Shown in pieces: positions 46,103 to 54,871 of a stretch of DNA of 59,516 bases. The position numbers were made by a program, and so were the translations under genes. The DNA lies in the NCBI GenBank assembly GCA_022072145.1, contig JAJVIG010000012.1:93129-152644 (forward strand). The letters are read 5' to 3'. This stretch comes from Pseudomonadales bacterium. Lineage in GTDB: Bacteria; Pseudomonadota; Gammaproteobacteria; Pseudomonadales; UBA5518. Under the pieces are notes generated by a model. The model saw only the letters and a list, made by a program, of their open reading frames with translations. It ran no database searches and had not been told where the DNA came from. Numbering within the stretch: position 1 is the first letter of the stretch; every line of letters begins with the position of its first letter.

Positions 46103-46298
46103 GTCGGCATGAAGAGGCTGTCGCAAAAGCCCGCGAAGCGTGCGGCGGCGATTTCGCACCGGCAGGCGTACGCCGCAGGGATGCGGCGTTCGAGCCCAGG
46201 GATGTATTCACGGCGTCCCACGGGTGTGAAATCGCCGCCGCGCGCTGGCACCGTCCCACGGTGAGAGGTTTTGCGACACCCTCCGAATGCCGACCTAC
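46103..46298. repeat. Type-4 REP split by MITE copy 2; its GTAG supplies the fabY stop
   Basis: The left half GTCGGCATGAA ends at 46113 and the right half GAATGCCGAC-CTAC resumes at 46285-46298, as in the intact type-4 REPs at 8733 and 8968. Read on the minus strand, GTAG at 46298-46295 ends with TAG, the stop of fabY (46297-46295). Confidence 0.85.
46114..46283. mobile_element. MITE-like inverted-repeat element, copy 2 (170 bp)
   Basis: Ends are GAGGCTGTCGCAAAAGCCC and, inverted, GAGGGTGTCGCAAAACCTC. The interior shares the arms and central hairpin of the other copies. The target is the loop of a type-4 REP; the flanking 4-mers are TGAA (46110-46113) and CGAA (46284-46287), an imperfect duplication with one change. 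It lies between two genes read in the same direction (fabY then the nitroreductase). Confidence 0.85.
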
Positions 46299-48154
46299 AG
46301 CATGTCGGGGTAGGGTGAACGCAGGTCGAGGTCGATCGCGAGCGCGTGGCCGGGAACGTGCAGGCGGTGCGCGTCCCACGCCAGATCCTCGCCGTGCAGC
46401 ACGCCGTGATCGAAGCGATAGATCGGCGTGGCCTCGCCGCGGCTCGCGCGCTCGTCGTGGCCACGGCTGCACTCGCGCACGGACTCGTTCAGACGCTGCC
46501 ACTGCAGCAAGCGCTCGCGCCCATGGCGCTTCTCGAGCATGCGCGCCGCCACGTGCGGAGCCAGCACGGTCGCGGTGGCGTTGTTGCCTCCGAAACCCTT
46601 GGCGTTGATCAGCGCGACGTCGAGCTCGCGCGGTGCGCGTGCCTCATGCCGGCGCAGGATGCGCAGGCGTTCGCATTGCACGTCACCGGCCGAGTGCTCG
46701 GCGGTCAGGATCCCCGGCAGCAGACCGTGCGCCCAGGTGCCCAGCGTCATCACCAGCTGGTCTCCGGCGGCCGCGCCGATCGAGTGGCCCAGATAGGCCT
46801 TCAGCGCACACACCGGCCAGTCGTGGATGCCGAACACACGCGCGGTTTCGTCCAGGATGTGCGATTCGGTGACGCGGTTCTGTGGCGTGCCGGTACCGTG
46901 CGCCTGCACGAAGGAGCGCTGGCGCAGCCCCTGCTCGCCGACGATCGCCCGCGCCATCGCCGCCGCGCGCGCCATGGTCAGGTAATTGCCGACGCCCGGC
47001 GAGGAAATCGACTTCTTGTAGCCGTCGGCGTTCACGAACACCTCGGCCACCGCCGCGTGGATCGTCGCTCCGAGCGCGAGCGCCAGCTCGTCGTCCATCA
47101 GCACCACGAACTGCGCCGATTCGGCGATCGTGAAGCCGCAGTTCTCCGCGAATGGCCGGCAGGCGCGCGTGTAATCCGGCGTGGCGTCGGGGGGCAGCCC
47201 GTCGAGCGAACGCAGGCCGTCGTCGGTGGCCAGCGCGCCCATCGCGGCGTAGCCCTCGATCACCTCGGGCGTGATCGGTGCCTCCGCGTTGCCGACGATC
47301 GCGACGCGCGCGCGCCCGCTGCGGATGTCGTCCACCGCGTGGCCGAGGTTATAGAGGAACGAGGCGCAGGCGCCCATGCTGGTGCCCGTGTTGCCCACGC
47401 TGCCAAGGATGTACGCGTTGATGAAATCGGCAGGCATCTCGGCGAAACCGAACGGGCACTGCTTCGAGGTCACCCGTTTGCCAATCGCGCGCGAGCTCAT
47501 CATGCCGCCATTGCCGTGCGCATCGAGCTGGCTCATGCCGCTACCGGCGTAGACGCTGATCTGGTCCGGAGGCACCCGCTCACGCACGACTTCCCAGTCG
47601 ATACCGAGCGACTGCAGGGCATCCGACGCCCCGTAGACGGTCATCTGCAGCCCGCGCGGATGGCTGCGGGCCGGATACAGCGCGCGCGGATCGAAACCGG
47701 CCGGCAACTGGCCGGCCGCGTTGACCTCGGAGCGACGCTCGGCGGGCAGCAGCAACTCCAGTGCTTCGGTGACCAGGATCTCGACCTGGCGCCCCTCGCG
47801 CTCGAGCACCCGCCAACTCGCGGGCAGAGGATCCGGCAACTGCGCGGCCGCGACGCGAAAGCGGATGCCTTCGGCCGGCGGCGCCCACTGCATGCGGCGG
47901 TTCCACGCGATGCGATCGCTGTCGAAGTGCTCTGTCTCGATGCGCCGCACCAGCGTATGTGCGCGCATCCGCGCCCGCGACTCCTCGCCATCGGGATCGG
48001 GGATGCCCATCAAGGCCGCCAGGCTGCGCCAGGTGGCGGCGGCCTCGGCGGCCGGCAGGGCGTCGATCACCAGGCGGCGAAATCCGTGGTGAGCGGAGCT
48101 GCGCCCGGCCGGCGACACGCCGCCGAAACCGGTAATGACGGGGAGTCTCGACAT
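46295..48154 (-). CDS. fabY: Beta-ketoacyl-ACP synthase FabY type
   Basis: 619 residues, longer than FabB/F (~410). The N-terminus (SRLPVITGFGG, then GRSSAHHGFRR) resembles Pseudomonas FabY, the enzyme that starts fatty-acid synthesis there by condensing acetyl-CoA with malonyl-ACP. The active-site cysteine is C263 (GACAS); histidines lie in VQAHGTGTP and LKAYLGHSIGAAAG. The assignment to FabY over other long ketoacyl synthases is from memory of its start and length. The stop TAG is inside a REP head. A GlxA-type regulator is divergent from it, 143 bp away. Confidence 0.85.
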   Translation of the reverse strand: MSRLPVITGFGGVSPAGRSSAHHGFRRLVIDALPAAEAAATWRSLAALMGIPDPDGEESRARMRAHTLVRRIETEHFDSDRIAWNRRMQWAPPAEGIRFRVAAAQLPDPLPASWRVLEREGRQVEILVTEALELLLPAERRSEVNAAGQLPAGFDPRALYPARSHPRGLQMTVYGASDALQSLGIDWEVVRERVPPDQISVYAGSGMSQLDAHGNGGMMSSRAIGKRVTSKQCPFGFAEMPADFINAYILGSVGNTGTSMGACASFLYNLGHAVDDIRSGRARVAIVGNAEAPITPEVIEGYAAMGALATDDGLRSLDGLPPDATPDYTRACRPFAENCGFTIAESAQFVVLMDDELALALGATIHAAVAEVFVNADGYKKSISSPGVGNYLTMARAAAMARAIVGEQGLRQRSFVQAHGTGTPQNRVTESHILDETARVFGIHDWPVCALKAYLGHSIGAAAGDQLVMTLGTWAHGLLPGILTAEHSAGDVQCERLRILRRHEARAPRELDVALINAKGFGGNNATATVLAPHVAARMLEKRHGRERLLQWQRLNESVRECSRGHDERASRGEATPIYRFDHGVLHGEDLAWDAHRLHVPGHALAIDLDLRSPYPDML

Positions 48155-48297
48155 CGCGGTACTTCCTATGACTGGAACGACGCGGCGCGGTGGCGTCGCG
48201 GTTCAAGTCTATGGATCAGCAGTGATGTGTACTTGTACTTTTACGCCATGTTCCATAACTTATCGGCCACTCAATCCGGGAATTTTTCGGCGTACCA

Positions 48298-49299
48298 ATG
48301 CCACGGATAGTCGCCCTCGCCGTCGACGGGGCGCTGGGCTCCAGCCTGGCCCTGCCACTCGAGATGCTGCGCGCCGGAGCGCAGCACGCGAGGGCACACG
48401 CGCGCGCCGCCCCGTCGCTCGAGGTGCAGGTGGCCGGTGAGACCGGTGCCGCAGTCACGATGTCGGGCACGATCACGCTGCAGCCCGACTGCGCCCTCGA
48501 GGCGGTAGCCGGCGCCGACCTGGTGCTGGTGCCTTCGCTGTGGCGCGCTCCCGCTGCCACCGTCGCACAGCACGCGCGCACCACCGGCTGGCTGCGCCGC
48601 GCCGCGCGGGCCGGCGCCCGCATCTGCAGCGTGGGCACCGGCAGCTACTTCCCGGCCACGGCCGGCCTGCTCGACGGCTGCGCGGCCACCACCCACTGGT
48701 CGTTCTTCGACGACTTCGCGCGCCGCTATCCGCGGGTCCAACTGCAGCGCCGCCAGCTCGTGACGCGTGCCGGGGCGTTCTACTGCGCCGCCAGCGTGAA
48801 CTCGGCGGCCGACCTCACGCTGCACTTCATCGGCGAGTTCTTCGGTGCGGGGGCCGCCCGCCAGGTCGAGGGCCAGTTCTCGCCCGAGATACGACGCCCG
48901 CTCGCGTTGTCTGGGCCGGTCAGCGGCAGCGCAGCCGCGCATCCCGACGAAACCGTGCGCATGGCACAGGACTGGATGCTGGCGAATCCCTGCGCACCGC
49001 TGCGCGTGCCCGAACTCGCGGCGCGCTGCGGGATCGCGCCACGCACCTTCAACCGCCGTTTCCGCACCGCCACCGGAACGACCCCGCTCGCCTTCATGCG
49101 CCAGGCACGGCTCGACCTCGCGCGCGACCTGCTGCGCCAGAGCAATCTGGCGATCGGCGAGATCGCACATCGCTGCGGCTACCCCGACGCCGCCTATTTC
49201 AGTCGCAGCTTCCTGGCGGCGACCGGCAGCACGCCGCAGCAATACCGGGTACGCGCGCGCGGCAAGCTGTTCCGGCCGGAACCGGCGCGCGGCGCCTGA
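48298..49299 (+). CDS. GlxA-family AraC-type transcriptional regulator
   Basis: 333 residues. An N-terminal DJ-1/PfpI-like domain (PRIVALAVDGALGSS, then ICSVGTGSYFPATAGLLDG) is followed by an AraC helix-turn-helix (LRVPELAARCGIAPRTFNRRF and LAIGEIAHRCGYPDAAYFSRSF). The DJ-1 nucleophile position is not a clear cysteine. It is read away from fabY across an AT-rich 143-bp gap (48155-48297) that must hold both promoters. Regulation of fabY by it is possible but unproven. The thiolase follows on the same strand. Confidence 0.88.
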   Translation: MPRIVALAVDGALGSSLALPLEMLRAGAQHARAHARAAPSLEVQVAGETGAAVTMSGTITLQPDCALEAVAGADLVLVPSLWRAPAATVAQHARTTGWLRRAARAGARICSVGTGSYFPATAGLLDGCAATTHWSFFDDFARRYPRVQLQRRQLVTRAGAFYCAASVNSAADLTLHFIGEFFGAGAARQVEGQFSPEIRRPLALSGPVSGSAAAHPDETVRMAQDWMLANPCAPLRVPELAARCGIAPRTFNRRFRTATGTTPLAFMRQARLDLARDLLRQSNLAIGEIAHRCGYPDAAYFSRSFLAATGSTPQQYRVRARGKLFRPEPARGA

Positions 49300-49417
49300 G
49301 CGGGTGCGGTGGCGCGCTCCTTGTGGGCGGCGACCGGATATGGCCAAATGCCGCCCCGTCGAGGCCGCGGCGATCGGCGGCGCGGCGCCAACCCGGATTC
49401 GCGAGGAGAGCAGAACA

Positions 49418-50602
49418 ATGACGGACGGCACGGTGGTGATCACGGGCGGTGCGCGCACCGCGATGGGCGGCATGAACGGCGTACTCGCCGGGGCGAGCGC
49501 GGTGCAACTCGGCACCGAGGCGATCCGCGCCGCGATCGCACGCAGCGGCGTGGCCCCCGCCGACATCGACGAGGTGATCATGGGCTGCGTGCTGCCGGCG
49601 GGCCTGCGGCAGGGTCCGGCGCGCCAGGCCGCGCTCGGCGCCGGCATTCCGGCCAGCACCGGCTGCACCACGGTCAACAAACTCTGCGGCTCGGGCATGC
49701 AGGCGCTGATCTTCGCCCACGACCAGCTGCGTGCCGGCACCTGCGACGTGATGGTGGCCGGCGGCATGGAGAGCATGAGCAACGCACCGCACCTGTTGCT
49801 CGGCGCACGCCAGGGAATCCGGCTCGGGCACGCGGACCTCAGGGACCACATGTTCCACGACGGGCTCGAGGACGCGTACACCGGCCGCGCGATGGGCTCG
49901 TTCGCGCAGGAGACCGCGGACGAGCGCGGCCTGACACGCGAGGACATGGATGCTTTCGCAGTGCGCTCGCTGACGCGCGCGCGCAGCGCGATCGAGTCGG
50001 GCGCCTTTGCTGCCGAGATCTGTCCGGTGACCGTCAAGGGCCGCAAGGGCGAGGCCATCGTCGATACCGACGAACAGCCGCTCACCGCAAACCCCGAAAA
50101 GATCCCGCAGCTGCGTGCCGCCTTCGCGCGCGAGGGCACGATCACCGCCGCCAACTCGAGTTCGATCTCCGATGGCGCCTCGGCGCTGGTGCTGACCACC
50201 GCCGCCGAGGCGGCACGGCGCGGGCTGCGTCCGCTGGCGCGCGTCGTCGCCCACGCACGGCATTCGCACGAACCGGCGCAGTTCACGACCGCGCCCACGC
50301 ACGCGATCGCGAAGCTGCTGGCGAAGACCGGCTGGAGCAAGGACGACGTGGACCTGTTCGAGATCAACGAGGCCTTCGCGATGGTCACCATGCTCGCGAT
50401 GCGCGACCTCGGCCTCGACGAGGACAAGGTCAACGTGCACGGCGGTGCCTGTGCGCTCGGACACCCGATCGGATCGAGCGGCAGCCGCATCGTGGTCAGC
50501 CTGATGTACGCGCTGGCGCGCTACGGCAAGCGACGCGGCGTCGCGAGCCTGTGCATCGGCGGCGGCGAGGCCACCGCGATGGCGATCGAGCTCCCGGGCT
50601 GA
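49418..50602 (+). CDS. Acetyl-CoA acetyltransferase (thiolase)
   Basis: 394 residues from ATG 49418, preceded by GAGGAGAG. It is a thiolase: the nucleophile is C90 (NKLCGSG), the histidine lies in CALGHPIG and the second cysteine in LCIGGG. It has the size and pattern of biosynthetic or degradative thiolases acting on short acyl-CoA. It precedes the KstD-like gene by 67 bp and would form acetyl-CoA units in a catabolic pathway, or build acetoacetyl-CoA. Substrate range is not readable. Confidence 0.92.
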   Translation: MTDGTVVITGGARTAMGGMNGVLAGASAVQLGTEAIRAAIARSGVAPADIDEVIMGCVLPAGLRQGPARQAALGAGIPASTGCTTVNKLCGSGMQALIFAHDQLRAGTCDVMVAGGMESMSNAPHLLLGARQGIRLGHADLRDHMFHDGLEDAYTGRAMGSFAQETADERGLTREDMDAFAVRSLTRARSAIESGAFAAEICPVTVKGRKGEAIVDTDEQPLTANPEKIPQLRAAFAREGTITAANSSSISDGASALVLTTAAEAARRGLRPLARVVAHARHSHEPAQFTTAPTHAIAKLLAKTGWSKDDVDLFEINEAFAMVTMLAMRDLGLDEDKVNVHGGACALGHPIGSSGSRIVVSLMYALARYGKRRGVASLCIGGGEATAMAIELPG

Positions 50603-50669
50603 GTACCTGCCTCTGCCGATTCACGTACAATACGACGGCAAATCCAACGGACGCGGGAGCGATATCCTC

Positions 50670-52382
50670 ATGACGGCAGGCGGCAACTGGGATCACGAGG
50701 TCGACGTACTGGTAGTCGGCTCCGGCAACGGCGGCATGACCGCCGCGCTGTGCGCGAACGACATGGGCGCGGGCGATGTGCTGGTGATCGAGAAGGGCGA
50801 GAAGTACGGCGGCGGCAGCTCGATTTCCGGCGGCGGCCTGTGGATTCCGTGCAACCGGTACGCACTCGAAGCCGGTGCGGAGGATTCGATCGACGACGCG
50901 ATGCGCTATCTCGAGGCCACGGTGCCCGAGGACCTGGTGTCGCGCGAGATGCTGCGCACGTACCTAGAGAACGGCCCGCGCATGATCGACTTCATGCACG
51001 AGCGCACGCGCATGCGCTACCTGAACCTGCCGCAGTATCCGGACTACTACACCACGCTCCCCGGCGCGCGCAGCGGCAACCGCTCGCTGGAACCCGAGCC
51101 GATGATGAAATCCGAGCTCGGCGACGAGGCCGTGAACCTGCTCGACACCCACCACATGATGTGGATGTTCGGTCGTTTCGCGATCACTCAGGGCGAGGCG
51201 CACGACTTCACGGCGCAGTTGCCCGGGTGGTGGAAGCGGGCGGCAATGTTGATCCTGCGGTCGGTGATAGACCTGCCGTGGATGTTGAAGTGGGGCCGTT
51301 CGCGGCGCATCGCCTGCGGCTGCGCCGGGGTGGCCAGACTGCGCTGGTCGATGCTCGATCGCGCGATGCCGCTGTGGCTGAGAACGAGCCTCGTCGATCT
51401 GGTCACCGACGCCGACGGCCGCGTGATCGGCGCGCAGCTCGAACGCGAAGGCAGACCGATGCGTGTGCTCGCGCGCAAGGGCGTGATCCTCGCCGCCGGC
51501 GGCTTCGAACACAACCAGCAGATGCGCGAACAGTACCTGCCGAAGCCCACCGACGCGCGCTGGAGCGGTGGCGCGAAGACCAACACCGGCGATGCGATCC
51601 GCATCGGCCAGAAGCTGGGCGCGGAACTGCGCCTCATGGACGGCGCGTGGTTCTGCTCCACCAACACCGTTCCCGGTGAGCCGGCGCCGCGCATGAGCAT
51701 CATGGAGAAGTCCTATCCCGGTTCCTGCGTGGTGAATCCGGCCGGCAAGCGGTTCACCAACGAATCGCAGAACTACATGAACTACCAGAAGCAGCTTTAC
51801 GCAGTGCACTCGGACGAAAATCCGTGCGTACCGAGCTACCACATCTTCGATGCGCGCTTCCGCCGCACGTATATCGTGGGCCCGCTGTATACCAGCCAGA
51901 TGCGTCCGGACTGGGCGGTACCGAGGCGCCTGTTCGAAGAGGGTTATGTGCACAAGGCCGACACCATCGCCGAACTGGCGCGCAAGGCGGGTATCGATCC
52001 GGCCGGACTGGAGGAGACGATCAGGCGCATGAACGAGTTCGCGCGCACCGGCAAGGACCTGGACTTCGGCCGCGGCGACTCCGACTACGACCGCTACTAC
52101 GGTGATCCGCGCGTGACGCCGAACCCGTGCCTGGGGCCGATCGACGAACCGCCCTACTACGCGATGAAAATCGATCCGGGCGATTTCGGCACACATGGCG
52201 GACTCGCCACCAATCCCAGCGCACAGGTAGTGCGCGAGGACGGCTCGGCGATCGAGGGCCTGTACGCGATCGGCAATTGCTCGGCCGCGGTGCTGCCGAC
52301 GTATCCGGGACCCGGATCGACGCTCGGCCCGGCGATGACCTTCGGCTACCTGGCCGCCAGGCACATCACCGGCACCGCGTAG
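50670..52382 (+). CDS. FAD-dependent dehydrogenase, 3-ketosteroid delta1-dehydrogenase-like
   Basis: 570 residues. The N-terminal FAD motif is GSGNGG (residues 17-22), followed by VIEKGEKYGGGSSISGGGLW. The C-terminus (GTHGGLATNPSAQVV, LYAIGNCSAA, TYPGPGSTLGPAMTFGYLA) is typical of KstD-type flavoproteins that insert a double bond into 3-oxosteroids; the tyrosine of TYPGPG fits the conserved active-site Tyr-Pro-Gly. The exact substrate may be another cyclic ketone. Its stop TAG (52380-52382) is part of a REP head. It lies 88 bp before an SDR gene. Confidence 0.85.
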   Translation: MTAGGNWDHEVDVLVVGSGNGGMTAALCANDMGAGDVLVIEKGEKYGGGSSISGGGLWIPCNRYALEAGAEDSIDDAMRYLEATVPEDLVSREMLRTYLENGPRMIDFMHERTRMRYLNLPQYPDYYTTLPGARSGNRSLEPEPMMKSELGDEAVNLLDTHHMMWMFGRFAITQGEAHDFTAQLPGWWKRAAMLILRSVIDLPWMLKWGRSRRIACGCAGVARLRWSMLDRAMPLWLRTSLVDLVTDADGRVIGAQLEREGRPMRVLARKGVILAAGGFEHNQQMREQYLPKPTDARWSGGAKTNTGDAIRIGQKLGAELRLMDGAWFCSTNTVPGEPAPRMSIMEKSYPGSCVVNPAGKRFTNESQNYMNYQKQLYAVHSDENPCVPSYHIFDARFRRTYIVGPLYTSQMRPDWAVPRRLFEEGYVHKADTIAELARKAGIDPAGLEETIRRMNEFARTGKDLDFGRGDSDYDRYYGDPRVTPNPCLGPIDEPPYYAMKIDPGDFGTHGGLATNPSAQVVREDGSAIEGLYAIGNCSAAVLPTYPGPGSTLGPAMTFGYLAARHITGTA

Positions 52383-52426
52383 GTCCGGGCTGTGCCCGGA
52401 CATGTTCGGCCACAGGCCGAACCTAC
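52379..52426. repeat. REPIN: type-1 and type-2 REPs, inverted pair
   Basis: GTAG plus GTCCGGGC-TGT-GCCCGGAC on the plus strand; two bases later a type-2 REP on the minus strand (CTAC at 52423-52426). It is near-identical to 35528-35577 but with a shorter spacer. It begins within the stop codon of the KstD-like gene and ends 44 bp before the SDR start. Confidence 0.9.
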
Positions 52427-52470
52427 ACCGCAAGACCAGCGTGTTCGTTTTCACCAGGGAGCGCGGCAGC

Positions 52471-53271
52471 ATGGGCAGACTCGAGGGACGGGTAGCGATC
52501 GTGACCGGCGCCGGTGCCGGCATCGGCAAGGGCATCGCGCGCCGCCTCGCGGCGGAAGGCGCCTCGGTGGTGATCGCCGAGTACCACGCGGAGTCCGGCC
52601 AGACCACGGCCGCCGGCATCCAGAGCGAATTCGGCGTGCGCGCGCTGGCGCTGCAGGTCGATGTCTGCGACAAGGCGCAGGTCGAGCAGATGGTGCGCTC
52701 CACCGTCGACGCCTTCGGACAGGCCGACATCCTGGTCAACAACGCGTGGGCCAGACGTCGCGGCGGTGACGCCTTCGGCCCCGTCGAGGCGAAGACCGAC
52801 GCGGACTTCGATCACGCGTTCCGCATCGGCTACATGGCGGTGCTGTGGGCGATGCAGGCGGTGTTTCCGCTGATGCGCGAGCGCAACTGGGGCCGCATCA
52901 TCAATATCGCGTCGCTGAACGGCGTGAACGCGCACCCGTACACCGTGGACTACAACGCGGCCAAGGAAGCGCTGCGCGCGCTGACGCGCACCGCCGCGCG
53001 CGAGTGGGCGCGGCACCAGATCTGCTGCAACATCATCTGTCCGGCGGCTGCCACCGAGGCCTACCGGGCGTTCGCGAGCGCACAGCCGGAAAATGCAGCC
53101 GAGTTGCTGAAACTCAACCCCATGGGTCGCATGGGCGACCCCGAGACCGACATCGGCAGCGTGGCGCTGTTCCTCGCCAGCGACGACTGCCGGTACCTGA
53201 CCGGCAACACGCTGTTCGTCGACGGCGGCGGCCACATCAACGGCGTTCCCTGGCTCGCCGGCGGTATCTGA
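52471..53271 (+). CDS. Short-chain dehydrogenase/reductase
   Basis: 266 residues from ATG 52471. Classical SDR: GAGAGIG at 13-19, NNAW near 90-93, catalytic S148, Y161 and K165 (YNAAK). The cofactor preference is likely NAD(H), given the D64-V-C motif and acidic residue E37. It resembles FabG-like oxidoreductases and probably acts on the same pathway as the preceding KstD-like enzyme. It has a C-terminal NTLFVDGGGHIN as in many family members. Confidence 0.9.
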   Translation: MGRLEGRVAIVTGAGAGIGKGIARRLAAEGASVVIAEYHAESGQTTAAGIQSEFGVRALALQVDVCDKAQVEQMVRSTVDAFGQADILVNNAWARRRGGDAFGPVEAKTDADFDHAFRIGYMAVLWAMQAVFPLMRERNWGRIINIASLNGVNAHPYTVDYNAAKEALRALTRTAAREWARHQICCNIICPAAATEAYRAFASAQPENAAELLKLNPMGRMGDPETDIGSVALFLASDDCRYLTGNTLFVDGGGHINGVPWLAGGI

Positions 53272-53316
53272 TTCCACCTCGGGCGCGCCCCGGCGCCGGG
53301 CGCGCGGATCGCGATC

Positions 53317-54585
53317 TCAGCGTACCTCGGCGCGCACCGGGAAGCGTTCGAAGTAGAACGCGAAACGCTCGCGCAACGCCGCCGGATCGACGCCGAAATC
53401 TCGTGCGAGCCGGTACACCACTTTGCCTTCCTTGCCGCGCGGATGCTCGGCGACGTAGCGCTCCAGTCGCTCGCACGCAGTGGGCGTGAACTCCAGTCCG
53501 GCCCGCTGGTACACCTTCGTCATGGTGCCGATCTCGTCGGCCATGAACTCGTGGAACGGGGAATCGAAACTGCGCGCCGCGGGCAGCAGATCGCGGTCAC
53601 GCACGCAGGCGCGCAGCAGGTGTTCGACGCGATCGCTCCAGTACGCCACCAGTTCGCGCATCGCGACACGCCGCCGGTTGATGCGCTGACTGTAGGCCTG
53701 CATCGTCACCGAAGACTGGATCACCGCCACCGGATCGCGATGCGTGACGATCACGGTGGCATCCGGGAACACGCGGCCCAGTACCGGCAACTGCTCCAGA
53801 TGCTGCGGACACTTCAGCACCCAGCGTTTGTCGCCCTGCCCCGCCTGCCGTCGCTGCCACTGCAGCAACCTGAGCACGTTTTTCATGTACTCGTAGTGCG
53901 GCGTCTGGTCGGTGGCGTAGTAGTGATCGCGCCAGCGCGGCGACATCGCGAGCCACTCGAAGTTGTACGACGCGAAGTCCGGCCCCATCAGTTCGAGTTC
54001 CTCGTGGATGTGGTCCGGCTCCATCGGGTGCATGGCGGCGATGAACGGCGTCATGCGCTTCATGCCTTCCCACGCCTCGGCGCAGCGCCGGTAGCGCGGA
54101 TCGCTGCCATCGGGCAGCGGTGCCTCGCCGGGGCGCGGGACCGGTTCGTAGGACTCCCACAACGGCAGCGAATGCAGCCTGTCGTCCGCCGCCAGCAGGT
54201 TCACCATGTGCGTGGTGCCCGAGCGCGGCAGGCCGACGACGACCAGCGGGCGCTCGATGCGCTCGTCGAGGATTTCCGGGTGCCGCTGCAGCGTGTCGTG
54301 GATCAGCAGGCGATTGGCCGCGTAGCGGACCAGGTAGTTGCGCAGCGAGATGCGCGCCAGCGCGGTCAATTCGGGATCGGCGCTCCATTCGTCGCGCAGC
54401 ACGCCCAGCCGCACACGGAAATCGTCGGCACCGAAATCCGACAACCCGGTCAGTGCGCGCGCCTCGTCGAGAATCGATTGCTCGCCGAAGTCCGTGTGGA
54501 CCGTCTCGGCCCACTGCAGGGCCTGGCGCTGGGCTTCGCTCAGCACCGGTTCGGCCAGGTCGTCGAGATGGATCTCGTTGCTCAT
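53317..54585 (-). CDS. Sulfotransferase family protein
   Basis: 422 residues from ATG 54585. The PAPS-binding loop is VVGLPRSGTTHMVNLL near residue 105; the 3'-phosphate-binding stretch is RDPVAVIQSSVTM, and WVLKCPQHLE lies between. This fits the PF13469-type sulfotransferases that are common in Halieaceae-like bacteria and mycobacteria and often sit near steroid or lipid catabolic genes. It is convergent with the SDR gene (45 bp between). Substrate unknown. Confidence 0.85.
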   Translation of the reverse strand: MSNEIHLDDLAEPVLSEAQRQALQWAETVHTDFGEQSILDEARALTGLSDFGADDFRVRLGVLRDEWSADPELTALARISLRNYLVRYAANRLLIHDTLQRHPEILDERIERPLVVVGLPRSGTTHMVNLLAADDRLHSLPLWESYEPVPRPGEAPLPDGSDPRYRRCAEAWEGMKRMTPFIAAMHPMEPDHIHEELELMGPDFASYNFEWLAMSPRWRDHYYATDQTPHYEYMKNVLRLLQWQRRQAGQGDKRWVLKCPQHLEQLPVLGRVFPDATVIVTHRDPVAVIQSSVTMQAYSQRINRRRVAMRELVAYWSDRVEHLLRACVRDRDLLPAARSFDSPFHEFMADEIGTMTKVYQRAGLEFTPTACERLERYVAEHPRGKEGKVVYRLARDFGVDPAALRERFAFYFERFPVRAEVR

Positions 54586-54687
54586 CGGGTCCTCGGGTAG
54601 TCGGCGCGGCGTTCGCGTGGGCCGGTGATTGTAACGTGCGCGGCGCGGATTCTGCCGGTCGGGCCTTATGCAAAACACCTGGCCGTG

Positions 54688-54871
54688 CAGGTTCGGCCTG
54701 TGGCCGAACGAATTGAATCAATGTCCGGGCACAGCCCGGACCTACGGCCGAACGATTCACGTCCGGGCGCAGCCCGGACCTACGGCCGAACGATTCACGT
54801 CCGGGCACAGCCCGGACCTACGGCCGAACGATGTGCCGCGGGACAACTGTCCGGGCACAGCCCGGACCTAC
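54688..54871. repeat. REP array, five REPs with near-38-bp tandem units
   Basis: It begins with a type-2 REP (54689-54709). Type-1 REPs on the minus strand follow at 54723, 54761, 54799 and 54849, separated by CTACGGCCGAACGATTCAC linkers in the middle units (38-bp period, then 50). The last GTAG, read on the minus strand (54871-54868), provides the TAG stop of the yceI-like gene. It fills most of the 282-bp gap before the sulfotransferase start. Confidence 0.88.

Noticed and set aside
46114..46283. Short proteins encoded within MITE copies (for example frames with AAGMRRS)
   Set aside because: No ribosome-binding site or conservation beyond the DNA repeat itself; palindromic nature explains frames on both strands.
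54723..54871. Regular 38-bp repeats that resemble a CRISPR array
   Set aside because: The repeated part is palindromic REP DNA with a GTAG head, the 'spacers' are near-identical linkers, and no cas gene is nearby.
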